From NCBI GenBank assembly GCA_021204085.1, contig JAJPZY010000042.1, positions 1 through 35,218 on the forward strand: DNA of 35,218 nt, in the 5' to 3' direction. A program made the position numbers and the translations under genes. The notes beneath the pieces were generated by a model. It did no database searches. It was not told the origin of the DNA and saw only the letters and a list, made by a program, of their open reading frames with translations. The first letter of the stretch is position 1, and every line of letters begins with the position of its first letter. This DNA is from Clostridiales bacterium. GTDB lineage: Bacteria; Bacillota; Clostridia; Lachnospirales; Lachnospiraceae. This document shows, in pieces, positions 9,095 through 18,014 of the stretch.

Positions 9095-9136
9095 GACTGT
9101 TACTCTTCTTTCCTGTGTTATGCTGTTACGATATAG

Positions 9137-10081
9137 TTACAATGATGATTTTTCGAACACCCGAAGCTTTGCGCTCTTCGCGCGCTTGTTATGCTCCACT
9201 TCCTCCGGCGACGGCAAAATCGGCTTCCGCGTCACGACCCGGCCTTTGGAAACCTTCCCGCAGACACAGACCGGAAAATTAGCCGGGCAGGTGCAGGGAT
9301 TCTCATTCCGTTTAAAATTCGCTTTCACAATCCGGTCTTCCAGAGAATGGAATGTAATTACGCATAATCTGCCGCCCGGTTTCAGCAGATCAATCATCCC
9401 ATCCAATGATTCCTGCAGCGCGTCCAGTTCTCCATTCAGCTCAATGCGAATCGCCTGATAAGTGCGTTTCGACGGATGGCCGCCGGTAGCCCGCACTTTC
9501 GCGGGAATAGCCTCCCGAATAATCTCATTGAGCTGTCCCGTCGTCTCGATGGGCGCTTTTTCCCGCGCTGCAACAATATGTCGGGCAATGTTCTTCGCGA
9601 ACCGGTCCTCTCCGTAATCCCTTATCATGCGGTACAGCTCCGACTCGCTGTACTCCGCCAGGATATCCTTCGCTGTCCTGCTCTGGCGCTGATCCATGCG
9701 CATGTCCAGAGGAGCATCCTCTTCCCGATACGTAAATCCGCGGGAAGGCTCGTCCAGCTGATAAGAGGAAACCCCCAGATCCAGAAGAATGCCGTCCACC
9801 TCTGTGATTCCAAGATCCGCAAGGCGGGCTGCCATCTCGCTGTAATTGCCCCGAATAATGCTCACCCGATCAACAAACGGCAAAAGCCGCTCGGACGCTG
9901 CCCGGATTGCATCCGCATCCCGATCAATTCCGATGAGCCGTCCGTCCCCCGTGAGCCGGCGGACGATTTCAAAGCTGTGTCCTGCTCCGCCCAATGTGCC
10001 GTCCACGTAGATGCCATCCGGATTCGTGAGCAGGAAATCGACAGTCTCAGTTAATAAAACAGATGTGTGTTCGAAATTCAT
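9137..10081 (-). CDS. rsmH: 16S rRNA (cytosine-1402-N4)-methyltransferase
   Basis: RsmH (MraW) is an S-adenosylmethionine-dependent enzyme that methylates N4 of C1402 in 16S rRNA. The SAM-binding motif [12 protein letters not shown], the acidic GIDRDADAI, the substrate segment [14 protein letters not shown] and the late [12 protein letters not shown] block are all present. The 314-residue length is normal. Near the C-terminus lies a Cys-rich stretch ([14 protein letters not shown]) that many Firmicute RsmH proteins share. The ATG at 10079-10081 overlaps the mraZ stop by one base (TGATG), so the genes are translationally coupled. Confidence 0.96.
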   Translation of the reverse strand: MNFEHTSVLLTETVDFLLTNPDGIYVDGTLGGAGHSFEIVRRLTGDGRLIGIDRDADAIRAASERLLPFVDRVSIIRGNYSEMAARLADLGITEVDGILLDLGVSSYQLDEPSRGFTYREEDAPLDMRMDQRQSRTAKDILAEYSESELYRMIRDYGEDRFAKNIARHIVAAREKAPIETTGQLNEIIREAIPAKVRATGGHPSKRTYQAIRIELNGELDALQESLDGMIDLLKPGGRLCVITFHSLEDRIVKANFKRNENPCTCPANFPVCVCGKVSKGRVVTRKPILPSPEEVEHNKRAKSAKLRVFEKSSL

Positions 10082-10509
10082 CAGAAGTTTAACCCCAAAT
10101 CCGCCATGTGCTCGGCGATCTCGTCCATATCATCATATTCATTCTCCTGCCAGCGAGCTTTGCTCCAGATTTCAATACGATTCAAGACACCGACAAGCAC
10201 GACATCCTTGTCCAGACCCGCAAACTCCCGCAGTACGGAAGGAATCAGCACCCTTCCCTGCTTGTCCACCTCACAGTCGGCCGCACCGGCAAAAAAGAAA
10301 CGGGAAAATCTTCTGGCTTCTTTTGTGGCATGAGGAAGCTCCTTGAACTTGTTTTCGATGTTCTCCCACTCTGAATTCGGGTAAACAAAAAGGCATCCGT
10401 CCAGTCCCTTGGTCACAACGAACTCCTCACCGAGAATCTCGCGGAACTTCGCCGGCATGATAATCCTGCCCTTAGCATCCACCGAATGACTGTACTCGCC
10501 CTTGAACAT
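10081..10509 (-). CDS. mraZ: Transcriptional regulator MraZ
   Basis: MraZ is a ring-forming AbrB-fold DNA-binding protein that represses its own dcw operon. The 142-residue protein carries the two tandem SpoVT/AbrB repeats: [21 protein letters not shown] near the N-terminus and the second [18 protein letters not shown]. The frame is open for 27 more codons upstream, but the family starts with MFKGEY, and the ATG at 10507-10509 has AGAAGGTG about 8 nt upstream. The extra upstream codons also run through the putative MraZ boxes, which argues against their being coding. First gene of the dcw operon. Confidence 0.95.
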   Translation of the reverse strand: MFKGEYSHSVDAKGRIIMPAKFREILGEEFVVTKGLDGCLFVYPNSEWENIENKFKELPHATKEARRFSRFFFAGAADCEVDKQGRVLIPSVLREFAGLDKDVVLVGVLNRIEIWSKARWQENEYDDMDEIAEHMADLGLNF

Positions 10510-10577
10510 CAAAAACACCTTCTTCCCTGGTAAAATTTCGAAGTCTGTGAGGATGGAAAAGTTATCAACAAAGTTAT

Positions 10578-10633
10578 CCACCTTATCCACTTTCCACCCT
10601 ATGAAGCCACTTTTTTACCACTTCGCGCCACTT
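10578..10633 (-). promoter_or_regulatory. MraZ-box array upstream of mraZ
   Basis: Reading the minus strand, GTGG cores of the form AAGTGG or GGTGG recur at 10628-10633, 10618-10623, 10607-10612, 10594-10599, 10587-10592 and 10578-10583. Five of them are spaced 9-11 bp or a multiple of that, so they lie on one face of the helix. Published MraZ sites in other bacteria are short tandem repeats with a GTGG/TGGG-type core. The array begins at the predicted transcription start, a position suited to autorepression. Confidence 0.65.
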
Positions 10634-10641
10634 ATGTTCCC

Positions 10642-10670
10642 ATACTACTCCCTTTTCCCGTAAATTGCAA
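10642..10670 (-). promoter_or_regulatory. Promoter of the dcw operon (mraZ)
   Basis: A TTGCAA -35 (10665-10670) and a TAGTAT -10 (10642-10647) are separated by 17 bp on the minus strand. The start site would fall near 10635, at the edge of the MraZ-box array. This leaves a leader of about 125 nt before mraZ. Confidence 0.5.
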
Positions 10671-10743
10671 TAGTCAGTTTGTTTTTTAACTTAAAAATCC
10701 CCCGGGGAAATCCGCATATTTGCAGGAAAAAGCACACAAAAAA

Positions 10744-10786
10744 GGGCGGAGCCGCCACAATAAAAATCAAGTGGTAGCTCCGTCCC
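10744..10786 (-). terminator. Rho-independent terminator after gltD
   Basis: The minus strand forms a stem of about 15 bp (GGGACGGAGCTACCAC with GTGGCGGCTCCGCCC, a few mismatches) around a 12-nt AT-rich loop. It is followed at once by TTTTTTG. It separates the glutamate synthase operon from the dcw operon. Confidence 0.85.
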
Positions 10787-10804
10787 AGTTTTATTAAATA
10801 TTCA

Positions 10805-12298
10805 TTATTGAACAGAGAGGTAACTGTAGCCCATCAGCGCCTCATCGACCTCTTTCGCGGCCTCCCTTCCTTCGCGAATGGCCCATACAACAAGCGACTG
10901 TCCCCGGTGCATATCCCCGGCGGTGAAGACCTTCTTTACATTGGTCTTGTAAGAGCCCTCAGCTGTATCCACATTGGTTCGCGCATTCAGCTTCACGCCA
11001 AAGTCGTCAGCAATATAGTTCTCCGCGCCGAGGAACCCGGCGGCAATAAGAACCAGGTCGGCGTCCATCTTTTTCTCGGTGCCCTCGACGGGAACCATCA
11101 TAAACCGCCCGGTTTTCTCATCCTTTTTGCTCTCTAGCTTCACAGTAACAATGCCTTTTAAGTTCCCGTTTTTATCCTTCAGGAACTCCTTCACCGTGGT
11201 GGTATAAATCCGCGGGTCGTGACCGTACATGGCGATGGCTTCCTCCTGGCCGTAGTCGGTCTTGCAGACCTTCGGCCACTCCGGCCACGGGTTGTTCGCG
11301 GCGCGCTCATCGGGTGCCTTCGGCATCATTTCGAGCTGTGTCACGCTCTTCGCGCCATGGCGGATGGAGGTACCGACACAGTCGTTTCCGGTGTCGCCGC
11401 CGCCGATAATAACCACATTTTTGCCCTTCGCAGAGACATACTTCTTATTTTTCAGGTCAGAATCCAGCAGGCTCTTCGTTGTCTGCGAGAGGAAATCCAC
11501 CGCAAAGTAGATGCCCTTCGCATCCCGTCCCGGCGCATTGATGTCGCGGGGATTTTTTGCCCCGCAGGCCAGAACGACCGCGTCATACTTTTTCAGAAGA
11601 TCGGCGGCTTTTTCATCTTTCCCCATATTGACGCCGGTGAGGAAAGTAATGCCTTCCTCCTTCATGACCTCGATCTTGCGGTCAACGATCTGTTTCTCCA
11701 GCTTCATATTCGGAATTCCGTACATCAGCAGTCCGCCCGGACGATCATCCCGCTCATAAACGGTGACCAGATGGCCGCGCTTATTCAGCTGGTCGGCCGC
11801 CGCCAGACCGGAAGGTCCGGATCCGATGATCGCCACCTTTTTGCCGGTGCGGGCTTTGGGCGGTTTTGCCTTCGCATATCCCATTGCATAAGCATTTTCA
11901 ATCACGCCGTGCTCATTTTCTCTTACGGAAACCGGCTCGTCGTTCAACCCGCAGGTGCAGGCTTTCTCACAAAGCGCCGGGCAGACCCGGGAAGTAAACT
12001 CCGGGAAGTTGTTTGTCTTCACCAGCCGCTCATACGCCTGCTCCCAGTTTCCCATATAAACCAGATCGTTCCACTCCGGCACCAGGTTGTGCAGCGGACA
12101 GCCGCTGGTCATGCCCATCAGCGTCATGCCGGACTGGCAGAACGGCACGCCGCAGGCCATGCACCGGGCGCCCTGAAGCTGTTGCTTCTCTTTGGAGAGG
12201 TAGACATGAAATTCATTGAAATTTTTGATCCGTTCCTTCGGGTCGATATCTTTGCTGACCTCGCGGTCATAATCCAAAAATCCGGTAGGTTTTCCCAT
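10805..12298 (-). CDS. gltD: Glutamate synthase small (NADPH) subunit
   Basis: The small GOGAT subunit passes electrons from NADPH through FAD and 4Fe-4S clusters to the large subunit. The N-terminal Cys clusters are visible (CMACGVPFC, GCPLHN, CPALCEKACTCG). An FAD Rossmann motif VAIIGSGPSGLAAA, the GIPNMKLEK segment and an NADPH-binding motif VVIIGGGDTGNDC follow. The length of 497 residues is normal. An in-frame extension to 12343 overlaps gltB, but the ATG at 12296-12298 (MGKPTGFLDYDR) sits 8 nt behind a perfect AAGGAGG and matches the family start. It lies 13 nt after gltB and is co-transcribed. A terminator follows. Confidence 0.97.
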   Translation of the reverse strand: MGKPTGFLDYDREVSKDIDPKERIKNFNEFHVYLSKEKQQLQGARCMACGVPFCQSGMTLMGMTSGCPLHNLVPEWNDLVYMGNWEQAYERLVKTNNFPEFTSRVCPALCEKACTCGLNDEPVSVRENEHGVIENAYAMGYAKAKPPKARTGKKVAIIGSGPSGLAAADQLNKRGHLVTVYERDDRPGGLLMYGIPNMKLEKQIVDRKIEVMKEEGITFLTGVNMGKDEKAADLLKKYDAVVLACGAKNPRDINAPGRDAKGIYFAVDFLSQTTKSLLDSDLKNKKYVSAKGKNVVIIGGGDTGNDCVGTSIRHGAKSVTQLEMMPKAPDERAANNPWPEWPKVCKTDYGQEEAIAMYGHDPRIYTTTVKEFLKDKNGNLKGIVTVKLESKKDEKTGRFMMVPVEGTEKKMDADLVLIAAGFLGAENYIADDFGVKLNARTNVDTAEGSYKTNVKKVFTAGDMHRGQSLVVWAIREGREAAKEVDEALMGYSYLSVQ

Positions 12299-12311
12299 TT
12301 TTCTCCCCTCC

Positions 12312-15300
12312 TTAATGCTCAAACTTGGAATAGAACGCCTCAATCTGCGCCTGCTCTACGTTGTAACCTTTTTCCTCCATCTGGACGATGGCGGTCTGCA
12401 TGTTGTGGTAATCGTAAGGAATAACCTTCTTAAACTTCGGCAGATACGCGCCGAAATCATCCAGGATCTCCTTGCCCTTCGCGGAATTGGTCAGCGTTAC
12501 ATGCTCCTGGATCAGATTTTTCAGCTCCAGTACGTCGTACTTGTTTGTCAGGCTCTCGGTGAAAACCATTTCCTTGTTCGTACGGGTGTAAAAATCGTTA
12601 TCCTCATCCAGAACGTAGGCCACGCCGCCGCTCATGCCGGCTGCGAAGTTCTTGCCGGTCTTGCCGAGCACAACCACCCGGCCGCCGGTCATATACTCAC
12701 ATCCGTGGTCGCCGACGCCTTCTACTACAGCGATGGCGCCGGAATTTCTTACGCAGAAACGCTCGCCGGCCACACCGTTGATGAATGCTTTTCCGCTGGT
12801 CGCCCCGTAGAGCGCCACGTTGCCGATGACAATATTCTCATCCTCTTTGAAGCGGACGCCTTTCGGCGGGTAAACGATCAGACGACCGCCGGAGAGGCCT
12901 TTGCCGAAGTAATCATTGCTGTCGCCCACCAGTTCCAGTGTCAGGCCTTTCGGGATAAATGCCCCGAAGCTCTGGCCGCCGGCGCCGATGCACTTCACAA
13001 TATAAGTATCATCATCCAGCGTATCCTGATAACGGCGGGTAATCTCCGATCCGAAGATTGTTCCGAAAGAACGGTTGGTATTGGAAACATTGATCTCGAT
13101 ACTCCGCTTCTGCTTTTGCTCTAAGGCCACACCCATCTGCTTTAAAAGAACTCTCTCATCAATGGATTTTTCCAGTTCAAAATCATAAACCTTCTTCGGG
13201 TCAAAGATCACTTTGTCCTTCGGACCCGCGAAAGGATTCTGCAAAATATTCGTCAGGTCAAGCTTTGCGGCATTGTCGGTCAGATTCTCACGAACCTTCA
13301 GCATATCGCTGCGCCCCACCAGCTCATCCACGGTGCGGACGCCGAGCTTCGCCATGTATTCACGCAGCTCCTGCGCGATGAATTTCATAAAGTTCATCAC
13401 GTACTCCGGTTTGCCGGAGAAACGTTTCCGCAGCTCCGGATTCTGCGTGGCCACGCCAACCGGGCAGGTATCCAGGTTGCAGACACGCATCATCACGCAG
13501 CCCATAGTTACCAGCGGAGCCGTTGCAAACCCGAACTCCTCCGCGCCCAGCATCGCGGCGATTGCCACGTCGCGGCCGCTCATCAGTTTGCCGTCCGTCT
13601 CGATGCGGACCTTGTTGCGCAGACCGTTCATGATCAGCGTCTGGTGGGTCTCCGCCAACCCCAGCTCCCAGGGAAGCCCCGCGTTATGGATGGAGCTCTG
13701 CGGCGCCGCGCCTGTTCCGCCGTCATAGCCGGAGATCAGGATGACCTGCGCACCGGCCTTCGCCACGCCCGCGGCGACCGTGCCGACGCCGGCCTCGGAC
13801 ACCAGTTTCACGGAAATCCTTGCTTTATTATTTGCGTTTTTCAGGTCAAAAATCAGCTGCTCCAGATCCTCGATCGAATAGATATCATGATGCGGCGGCG
13901 GGGAAATCAGAGACACGCCGGGCGTGGACATCCGGGTCTTCGCAATCCACGGATACACCTTTTTCCCGGACAGATGTCCGCCCTCGCCGGGCTTCGCGCC
14001 CTGCGCCATTTTAATCTGAATCTCCTGTGCGCTCACGAGATAACGGCTGGTCACGCCGAATCTGCCCGACGCCACCTGCTTGATTGCGGAGCAGCGGTCG
14101 GTATCCAGACGCTCCAGACTTTCGCCACCCTCACCGGAGTTGGATTTTCCGTGGAGGCGGTTCATCGCCACAGCAAGGCACTCATGCGCTTCCTGTGAGA
14201 TGGAGCCGTAGGACATGGCGCCGGTCTTAAACCGGGTCACGATGGAATCCACGCTCTCCACTTCCTCGATCGGAACGCCCTGCTTCGGGTAAACAAAATC
14301 CAGCGTCCCGCGGAGGTTCATGACGTCCGTCTCATTGTTGACAAGACTGGTATACTGTTTGAACAGATCATAATCGCCCCGCCGCGTAGACTGCTGCAGG
14401 AGGTGAATCGTCTGCGGATTGTACAGGTGCTTCTGTGCACCGCTGCGCATCTCATGCCGTCCCACGCTGTCCAGCGTTTTCTCCGTGCCGAGTCCCAGCG
14501 GATCGTAGGCCTGTGAGTGAAGGACGTCTACATCGTTCTCGATATCCTTCAAACCAATGCCGCCGATGCGGCTGACAGTTCCGGTAAAGTACTTGTCAAT
14601 GACCGCTTTGTCAATCCCGATCGCCTCGAAAATCTTCGAACCTTCATAGGACTGGAGGGTGGAAATGCCCATCTTGGAAGCAATCTTTACGATACCGTGG
14701 AGGACGGCCGAGTTATAATCATCAATAGCCGCGTAGTAATCCTTGTCAAGCAGATGGTCATCAATCAGCTGCTTGATGGTATCCTGCGCCAGATACGGGT
14801 TGATCGCACATGCGCCGTAACCGAGCAGCGTTGCAAAATGATGAACCTCCCGCGGCTCGCCGCTCTCCAGGATCAGCGCCACTGCCGTACGCTTTTTCGT
14901 CTGCACCAGTTGCTGCTGCAGCGCGGAAACCGCCAACAGGGACGGAATCGCTACATGGTACTCGTCCACCCCCCGGTCAGAAAGGATCATCACATTCGCG
15001 CCTTCCCGGTATGCCCGGTCTGCCTCCACAAAGAGGCGCTCAATCGCCTTTTCCAGGCTGGTGTTTTTGTAATAAATCAGAGAAATCACACTGACCTTAA
15101 AGCCGGGGCGATCCATATTTTTAATCTTCATCAGATCCGTGTTCGTCAGAATCGGATTGCGGATCTTCAATACCTGGCAATTGTCGGGAACTTCCTCCAG
15201 GATATTGCCGTCCTCACCCACATAGGTGGTGGTAGAGGTAACAACCTCCTCGCGGATCGCGTCGATGGGCGGGTTGGTAACCTGCGCGAACAGCTGTTTG

Positions 15301-16853
15301 AAATAGTTAAACAGCGGCTGGTGGTCGTCGGAAAGCGCCGCCAGTGGAATATCGATTCCCATGGCAGCCGTCCCCTCGGCGCCGTCGCGGGCCATGGGGA
15401 GCATGACGTTTTTCACGGATTCATAGGAATAACCAAAGGCCTTCTGCATCCGGCTTAAGTCCTCGTCGGTATACCGCGGCACACGCTCATTGGGGATTTT
15501 TAAGTCCTTCAGCTCCAGCATGTACTGGTCAATCCACTGGCCGTACGGCTGCTTGCCGGCGTAATTTTCCTTTAACTCCTCGTCGTCAATGACACGTCCT
15601 TTGATCGTATCAACCAACAGCATCTTGCCCGGACGCAGACGATCCTTCGCCACAATCTTTGTCGGGTCGATATCCAGAACACCCACCTCGGAAGAAAGGA
15701 TCAGGTAATCATCGTCCGTGATATAATAACGGGAAGGACGCAGGCCGTTCCGGTCAAGCACCGCCCCGAGAAGATCGCCGTCGGAAAACACGATGGACGC
15801 CGGCCCATCCCACGGCTCCATCATCGTCGCGTAATACTGATAGAAATCCTTTTTCTTCTGGGACATGATGTGGTTGTTCTCCCACGGCTCCGGAATCGTG
15901 ATCATCACCGCCAGCGGAAGCTCCATGCCGCTCATCACCAGGAACTCTAATGTGTTATCAAGCATAGCCGAGTCGGAACCCGCCACATTCACCACCGGCA
16001 GGATCTTGGTCAGCTGACCCTTAAGATGTTCAGACTCCATCGTCTCCTCGCGGGCCAGCATCTTATCTGAATTGCCGCGGATGGTATTGATCTCACCGTT
16101 GTGTACGATAAAACGGTTCGGATGCGCACGCTCCCAGCTCGGATTTGTATTCGTGGAGAAACGTGAATGAACCGTTGCGATTGCCGACTCATAGTCCTCA
16201 TCCTGAAGATCATCAAAGAAGAGCCGCAGTTCATTCACCAGGAACATGCCCTTGTAAACGATTGTCCGGCTGGACAGGGATACCACATAGGTATTATCAT
16301 TGGACTGCTCGAAAATCCGCCGCGCCACATAAAGCTTGCGGTCAAAATCCAGTCCTTTCGCAACATCATCCGGCCGCCGGATGAATGCCTGCATGATATA
16401 AGGCATGCAGTCCAATGCTTTTTTCCCGATTACCGAAGGATTGATAGGCACTTCACGCCAGGCCAGGATTTCCAGCCCCTCTCTGCCCACAATCACCTCA
16501 AACATTTTCTTCGCCTGATTGCGCTTTAACTCATCCTGCGGAAAGAAAAACATACCGATGCCGTAATCGCGCTCGCCGCCCAGATCCACGCCCTGCGCTG
16601 CCATCGTCTTGCTGAAAAATTTATGAGAAATCTGCAGGAGAATACCTACGCCGTCTCCGGTCTTGCCCTCGGCATCCTTTCCGGCACGGTGCTTTAAATT
16701 CTCTACGATCTTCAGCGCGTTCTCCACGGTCTGATGGGTCTTGATGCCCTTGATATTCACCACGGCGCCGATGCCGCAGTTGTCATGCTCGAACCGCGGA
16801 TCGTATAATCCCATCGGACGGGCATTGCTCTCGTTCATCTGAAAATTTTCCAT
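12312..16853 (-). CDS. gltB: Glutamate synthase large subunit
   Basis: This is the 1513-residue catalytic subunit that makes two glutamates from glutamine and 2-oxoglutarate. Domain order is complete. An N-terminal class II amidotransferase comes first, with the nucleophile Cys in EHDNCGIGAV after a 25-residue propeptide. Next are a linker and the FMN/synthase domain (GAKPGEGGHLSGKKV, ISGYDGGTGAAP). The 3Fe-4S motif is CVMMRVCNLDTC, and a Gly-rich beta-helix ends the protein (GATSGKAFINGVAGERFCVRNSG). GTG-ATG stand in tandem at 16851-16856. The ATG has better spacing behind AAAGGA. It heads the operon with gltD. A promoter, upstream direct repeats and a hairpin in the leader suggest regulation at both initiation and early elongation. 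Confidence 0.97.
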   Translation of the reverse strand: MENFQMNESNARPMGLYDPRFEHDNCGIGAVVNIKGIKTHQTVENALKIVENLKHRAGKDAEGKTGDGVGILLQISHKFFSKTMAAQGVDLGGERDYGIGMFFFPQDELKRNQAKKMFEVIVGREGLEILAWREVPINPSVIGKKALDCMPYIMQAFIRRPDDVAKGLDFDRKLYVARRIFEQSNDNTYVVSLSSRTIVYKGMFLVNELRLFFDDLQDEDYESAIATVHSRFSTNTNPSWERAHPNRFIVHNGEINTIRGNSDKMLAREETMESEHLKGQLTKILPVVNVAGSDSAMLDNTLEFLVMSGMELPLAVMITIPEPWENNHIMSQKKKDFYQYYATMMEPWDGPASIVFSDGDLLGAVLDRNGLRPSRYYITDDDYLILSSEVGVLDIDPTKIVAKDRLRPGKMLLVDTIKGRVIDDEELKENYAGKQPYGQWIDQYMLELKDLKIPNERVPRYTDEDLSRMQKAFGYSYESVKNVMLPMARDGAEGTAAMGIDIPLAALSDDHQPLFNYFKQLFAQVTNPPIDAIREEVVTSTTTYVGEDGNILEEVPDNCQVLKIRNPILTNTDLMKIKNMDRPGFKVSVISLIYYKNTSLEKAIERLFVEADRAYREGANVMILSDRGVDEYHVAIPSLLAVSALQQQLVQTKKRTAVALILESGEPREVHHFATLLGYGACAINPYLAQDTIKQLIDDHLLDKDYYAAIDDYNSAVLHGIVKIASKMGISTLQSYEGSKIFEAIGIDKAVIDKYFTGTVSRIGGIGLKDIENDVDVLHSQAYDPLGLGTEKTLDSVGRHEMRSGAQKHLYNPQTIHLLQQSTRRGDYDLFKQYTSLVNNETDVMNLRGTLDFVYPKQGVPIEEVESVDSIVTRFKTGAMSYGSISQEAHECLAVAMNRLHGKSNSGEGGESLERLDTDRCSAIKQVASGRFGVTSRYLVSAQEIQIKMAQGAKPGEGGHLSGKKVYPWIAKTRMSTPGVSLISPPPHHDIYSIEDLEQLIFDLKNANNKARISVKLVSEAGVGTVAAGVAKAGAQVILISGYDGGTGAAPQSSIHNAGLPWELGLAETHQTLIMNGLRNKVRIETDGKLMSGRDVAIAAMLGAEEFGFATAPLVTMGCVMMRVCNLDTCPVGVATQNPELRKRFSGKPEYVMNFMKFIAQELREYMAKLGVRTVDELVGRSDMLKVRENLTDNAAKLDLTNILQNPFAGPKDKVIFDPKKVYDFELEKSIDERVLLKQMGVALEQKQKRSIEINVSNTNRSFGTIFGSEITRRYQDTLDDDTYIVKCIGAGGQSFGAFIPKGLTLELVGDSNDYFGKGLSGGRLIVYPPKGVRFKEDENIVIGNVALYGATSGKAFINGVAGERFCVRNSGAIAVVEGVGDHGCEYMTGGRVVVLGKTGKNFAAGMSGGVAYVLDEDNDFYTRTNKEMVFTESLTNKYDVLELKNLIQEHVTLTNSAKGKEILDDFGAYLPKFKKVIPYDYHNMQTAIVQMEEKGYNVEQAQIEAFYSKFEH

Positions 16854-16900
16854 CACTCAATTCCTTTCTGAATTTTACATCATATGGTTGACATGACTTA

Positions 16901-16943
16901 CAAAAACAGCAAAAGAGACTATCCCTTTCGTGGGAACAGTCTC
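16901..16943 (-). terminator. Attenuator-like hairpin in the gltB leader
   Basis: In the minus-strand leader GAGACTGTTCCC pairs with GGGATAGTCTC around the hexaloop ACGAAA (16915-16943). The stem has about eleven pairs with one bulge. TTTTGCTGTTTTTG follows. It sits between the promoter and the gene, only about 12 nt after the predicted start, so it could stop transcription before gltB. Adjacent to it (16944-16959) is a short CTTTG/CAAAG inverted repeat around the predicted +1. Confidence 0.6.
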
Positions 16944-16961
16944 CTTTGACTCGCCAAAGAC

Positions 16962-16990
16962 ACTATACTATAGTTTTTTCTGTTTGTAAA
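16962..16990 (-). promoter_or_regulatory. Promoter of gltBD
   Basis: A TTTACA -35 (16985-16990) and a TATAGT -10 (16962-16967) lie 17 bp apart on the minus strand, each matching consensus at five of six positions. The expected start site is near 16955. Confidence 0.75.
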
Positions 16991-17000
16991 GTAGGAATAT

Positions 17001-17056
17001 TTGCCGAATTGTCAGATAATCAGTATGTTTATCTTTTACTTCCGAATTATCAGATA
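17001..17056 (-). promoter_or_regulatory. Direct repeats upstream of the gltB promoter
   Basis: Two near-identical 18-mers, TATCTGAYAATTCGGMA in the minus-strand reading, lie at 17001-17018 and 17039-17056, 38 bp apart. The nearer one begins 10 bp upstream of the -35 box. The spacing and place suit an activator. No regulator gene is adjacent. The rest of the gap up to the HAD gene (17057-17214) is AT-rich and shows nothing else I can name. Confidence 0.4.
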
Positions 17057-17214
17057 TTTCAATTAATTTTTTCGTCATATATTCATTTTCAGAAACAATT
17101 CAATCTTACTATCTCTTTATTTTCTTTGGTTTAATACATTCCTCAATGCTTTGAACTTCGCCAACACACGGATATGATTCTCTTCACTACATCCATTTCC
17201 CGGATAAATCGCTC

Positions 17215-17907
17215 TTATATCAGATCTTCTCTTAGTTCATCCAGAGAATCGTACACACAAACCGCGCCCCGCTCCGCCAGTTCTTCTCTCGTACCAAACC
17301 CATAAGAAACGCCGATGCAGTCAATGCCGGCCTGTCTCGCGCCGTCCGCATCGTACTTCGTATCCCCGATCAACACGGTATCCTCCTTCCGATAACCCGG
17401 ATGATCCGCCGTGCCGTCTCCCGGATAAGACAGAGAAAGACGGCGAAACGCTTCATTCAGCACTTCGATCTTTGAATCAATCCGACCGTCCGGGCTGGCA
17501 CCCACTATTTCATCCAGATATTCGGTCAGGTTGAATTTATTCAGGATATCGCGGCAGCGGTCCTCAATCTTCGAGGATGTCAGCACCTGAATAAGTCCTG
17601 CTTTGTGAAAAGCCTTCATCGTTTCCCGGACGCCCGGAAAAAGCTCGCATTCAAAAACGCCGATTGGATTGTAGCGTTCCCGAAAGCGAGCCACCACCTC
17701 CTCCACCTTTTCCTGCGGGATTCCCGCGTATCTCGGGAACGACTCCCGAAGCGGCGGACCGATGAAATGCCGGATATTCTTCTCGCCCTCAATATGTATC
17801 CCATATGGTTCCAGGGCATACTGTACGCACTTTGAAACACCCTCGTAGGTATTGACAATGGTGCCGTCCATGTCCCAGAAGATGAATCTGTATTTTTTTG
17901 TATTCAC
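17215..17907 (-). CDS. HAD-superfamily phosphatase, Gph/PgmB-like
   Basis: This is a 230-residue HAD subclass IA hydrolase. Motif I is FWDMDGTIVNT (nucleophile and acid/base Asp near residues 11-13), the cap domain spans about residues 15-90, motif II is VLTSSK, and the metal-binding motif IV is VLIGDTKYDADGARQAG. The closest family style is phosphoglycolate phosphatase or a related sugar phosphatase. The substrate cannot be read from sequence. The start is GTG at 17905-17907, with AAGAGGA 7 nt ahead. It lies about 100 bp after folBK with no clear terminator between them. It could therefore share the folate transcript, and a role in pterin dephosphorylation is conceivable but unsupported. Confidence 0.85.
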   Translation of the reverse strand: MNTKKYRFIFWDMDGTIVNTYEGVSKCVQYALEPYGIHIEGEKNIRHFIGPPLRESFPRYAGIPQEKVEEVVARFRERYNPIGVFECELFPGVRETMKAFHKAGLIQVLTSSKIEDRCRDILNKFNLTEYLDEIVGASPDGRIDSKIEVLNEAFRRLSLSYPGDGTADHPGYRKEDTVLIGDTKYDADGARQAGIDCIGVSYGFGTREELAERGAVCVYDSLDELREDLI

Positions 17908-18014
17908 TCTGTATTTCCTCTTATTTCATGATGATATTAAGGCCAAAAGTATTTACAAATGATGATACCTACGATTTTTGTGGAGCAATCTAAAGTATCA
18001 TGCCCTTACTTCTG

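Noticed and set aside
10510..10590. N-terminal extension of MraZ by 27 residues
   Set aside because: The extra codons overlap MraZ boxes, the family starts at MFKGEY, and the internal ATG has a proper ribosome binding site.
11219..12424. 401-codon plus-strand ORF opposite gltD
   Set aside because: It is the antisense shadow of gltD. The translation has no domain and is rich in Arg/His/Leu as expected from the reverse frame of a GC-biased gene.
14517..15458. 313-codon plus-strand ORF opposite gltB
   Set aside because: Antisense of a highly conserved gltB region with no ribosome binding site or recognisable motif.
16915..16959. Known glutamine riboswitch or ANTAR target in the gltB leader
   Set aside because: I cannot match the conserved bases of the glutamine aptamer, and neither loop has the A-x-x-G hexaloop of ANTAR sites. 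The first repeat would also be cut by the predicted start site.
16946..17134. 62-codon plus-strand ORF upstream of gltB
   Set aside because: It covers the gltB promoter and repeats, is AT-driven (Phe/Ile/Leu/Tyr-rich) and has no ribosome binding site.
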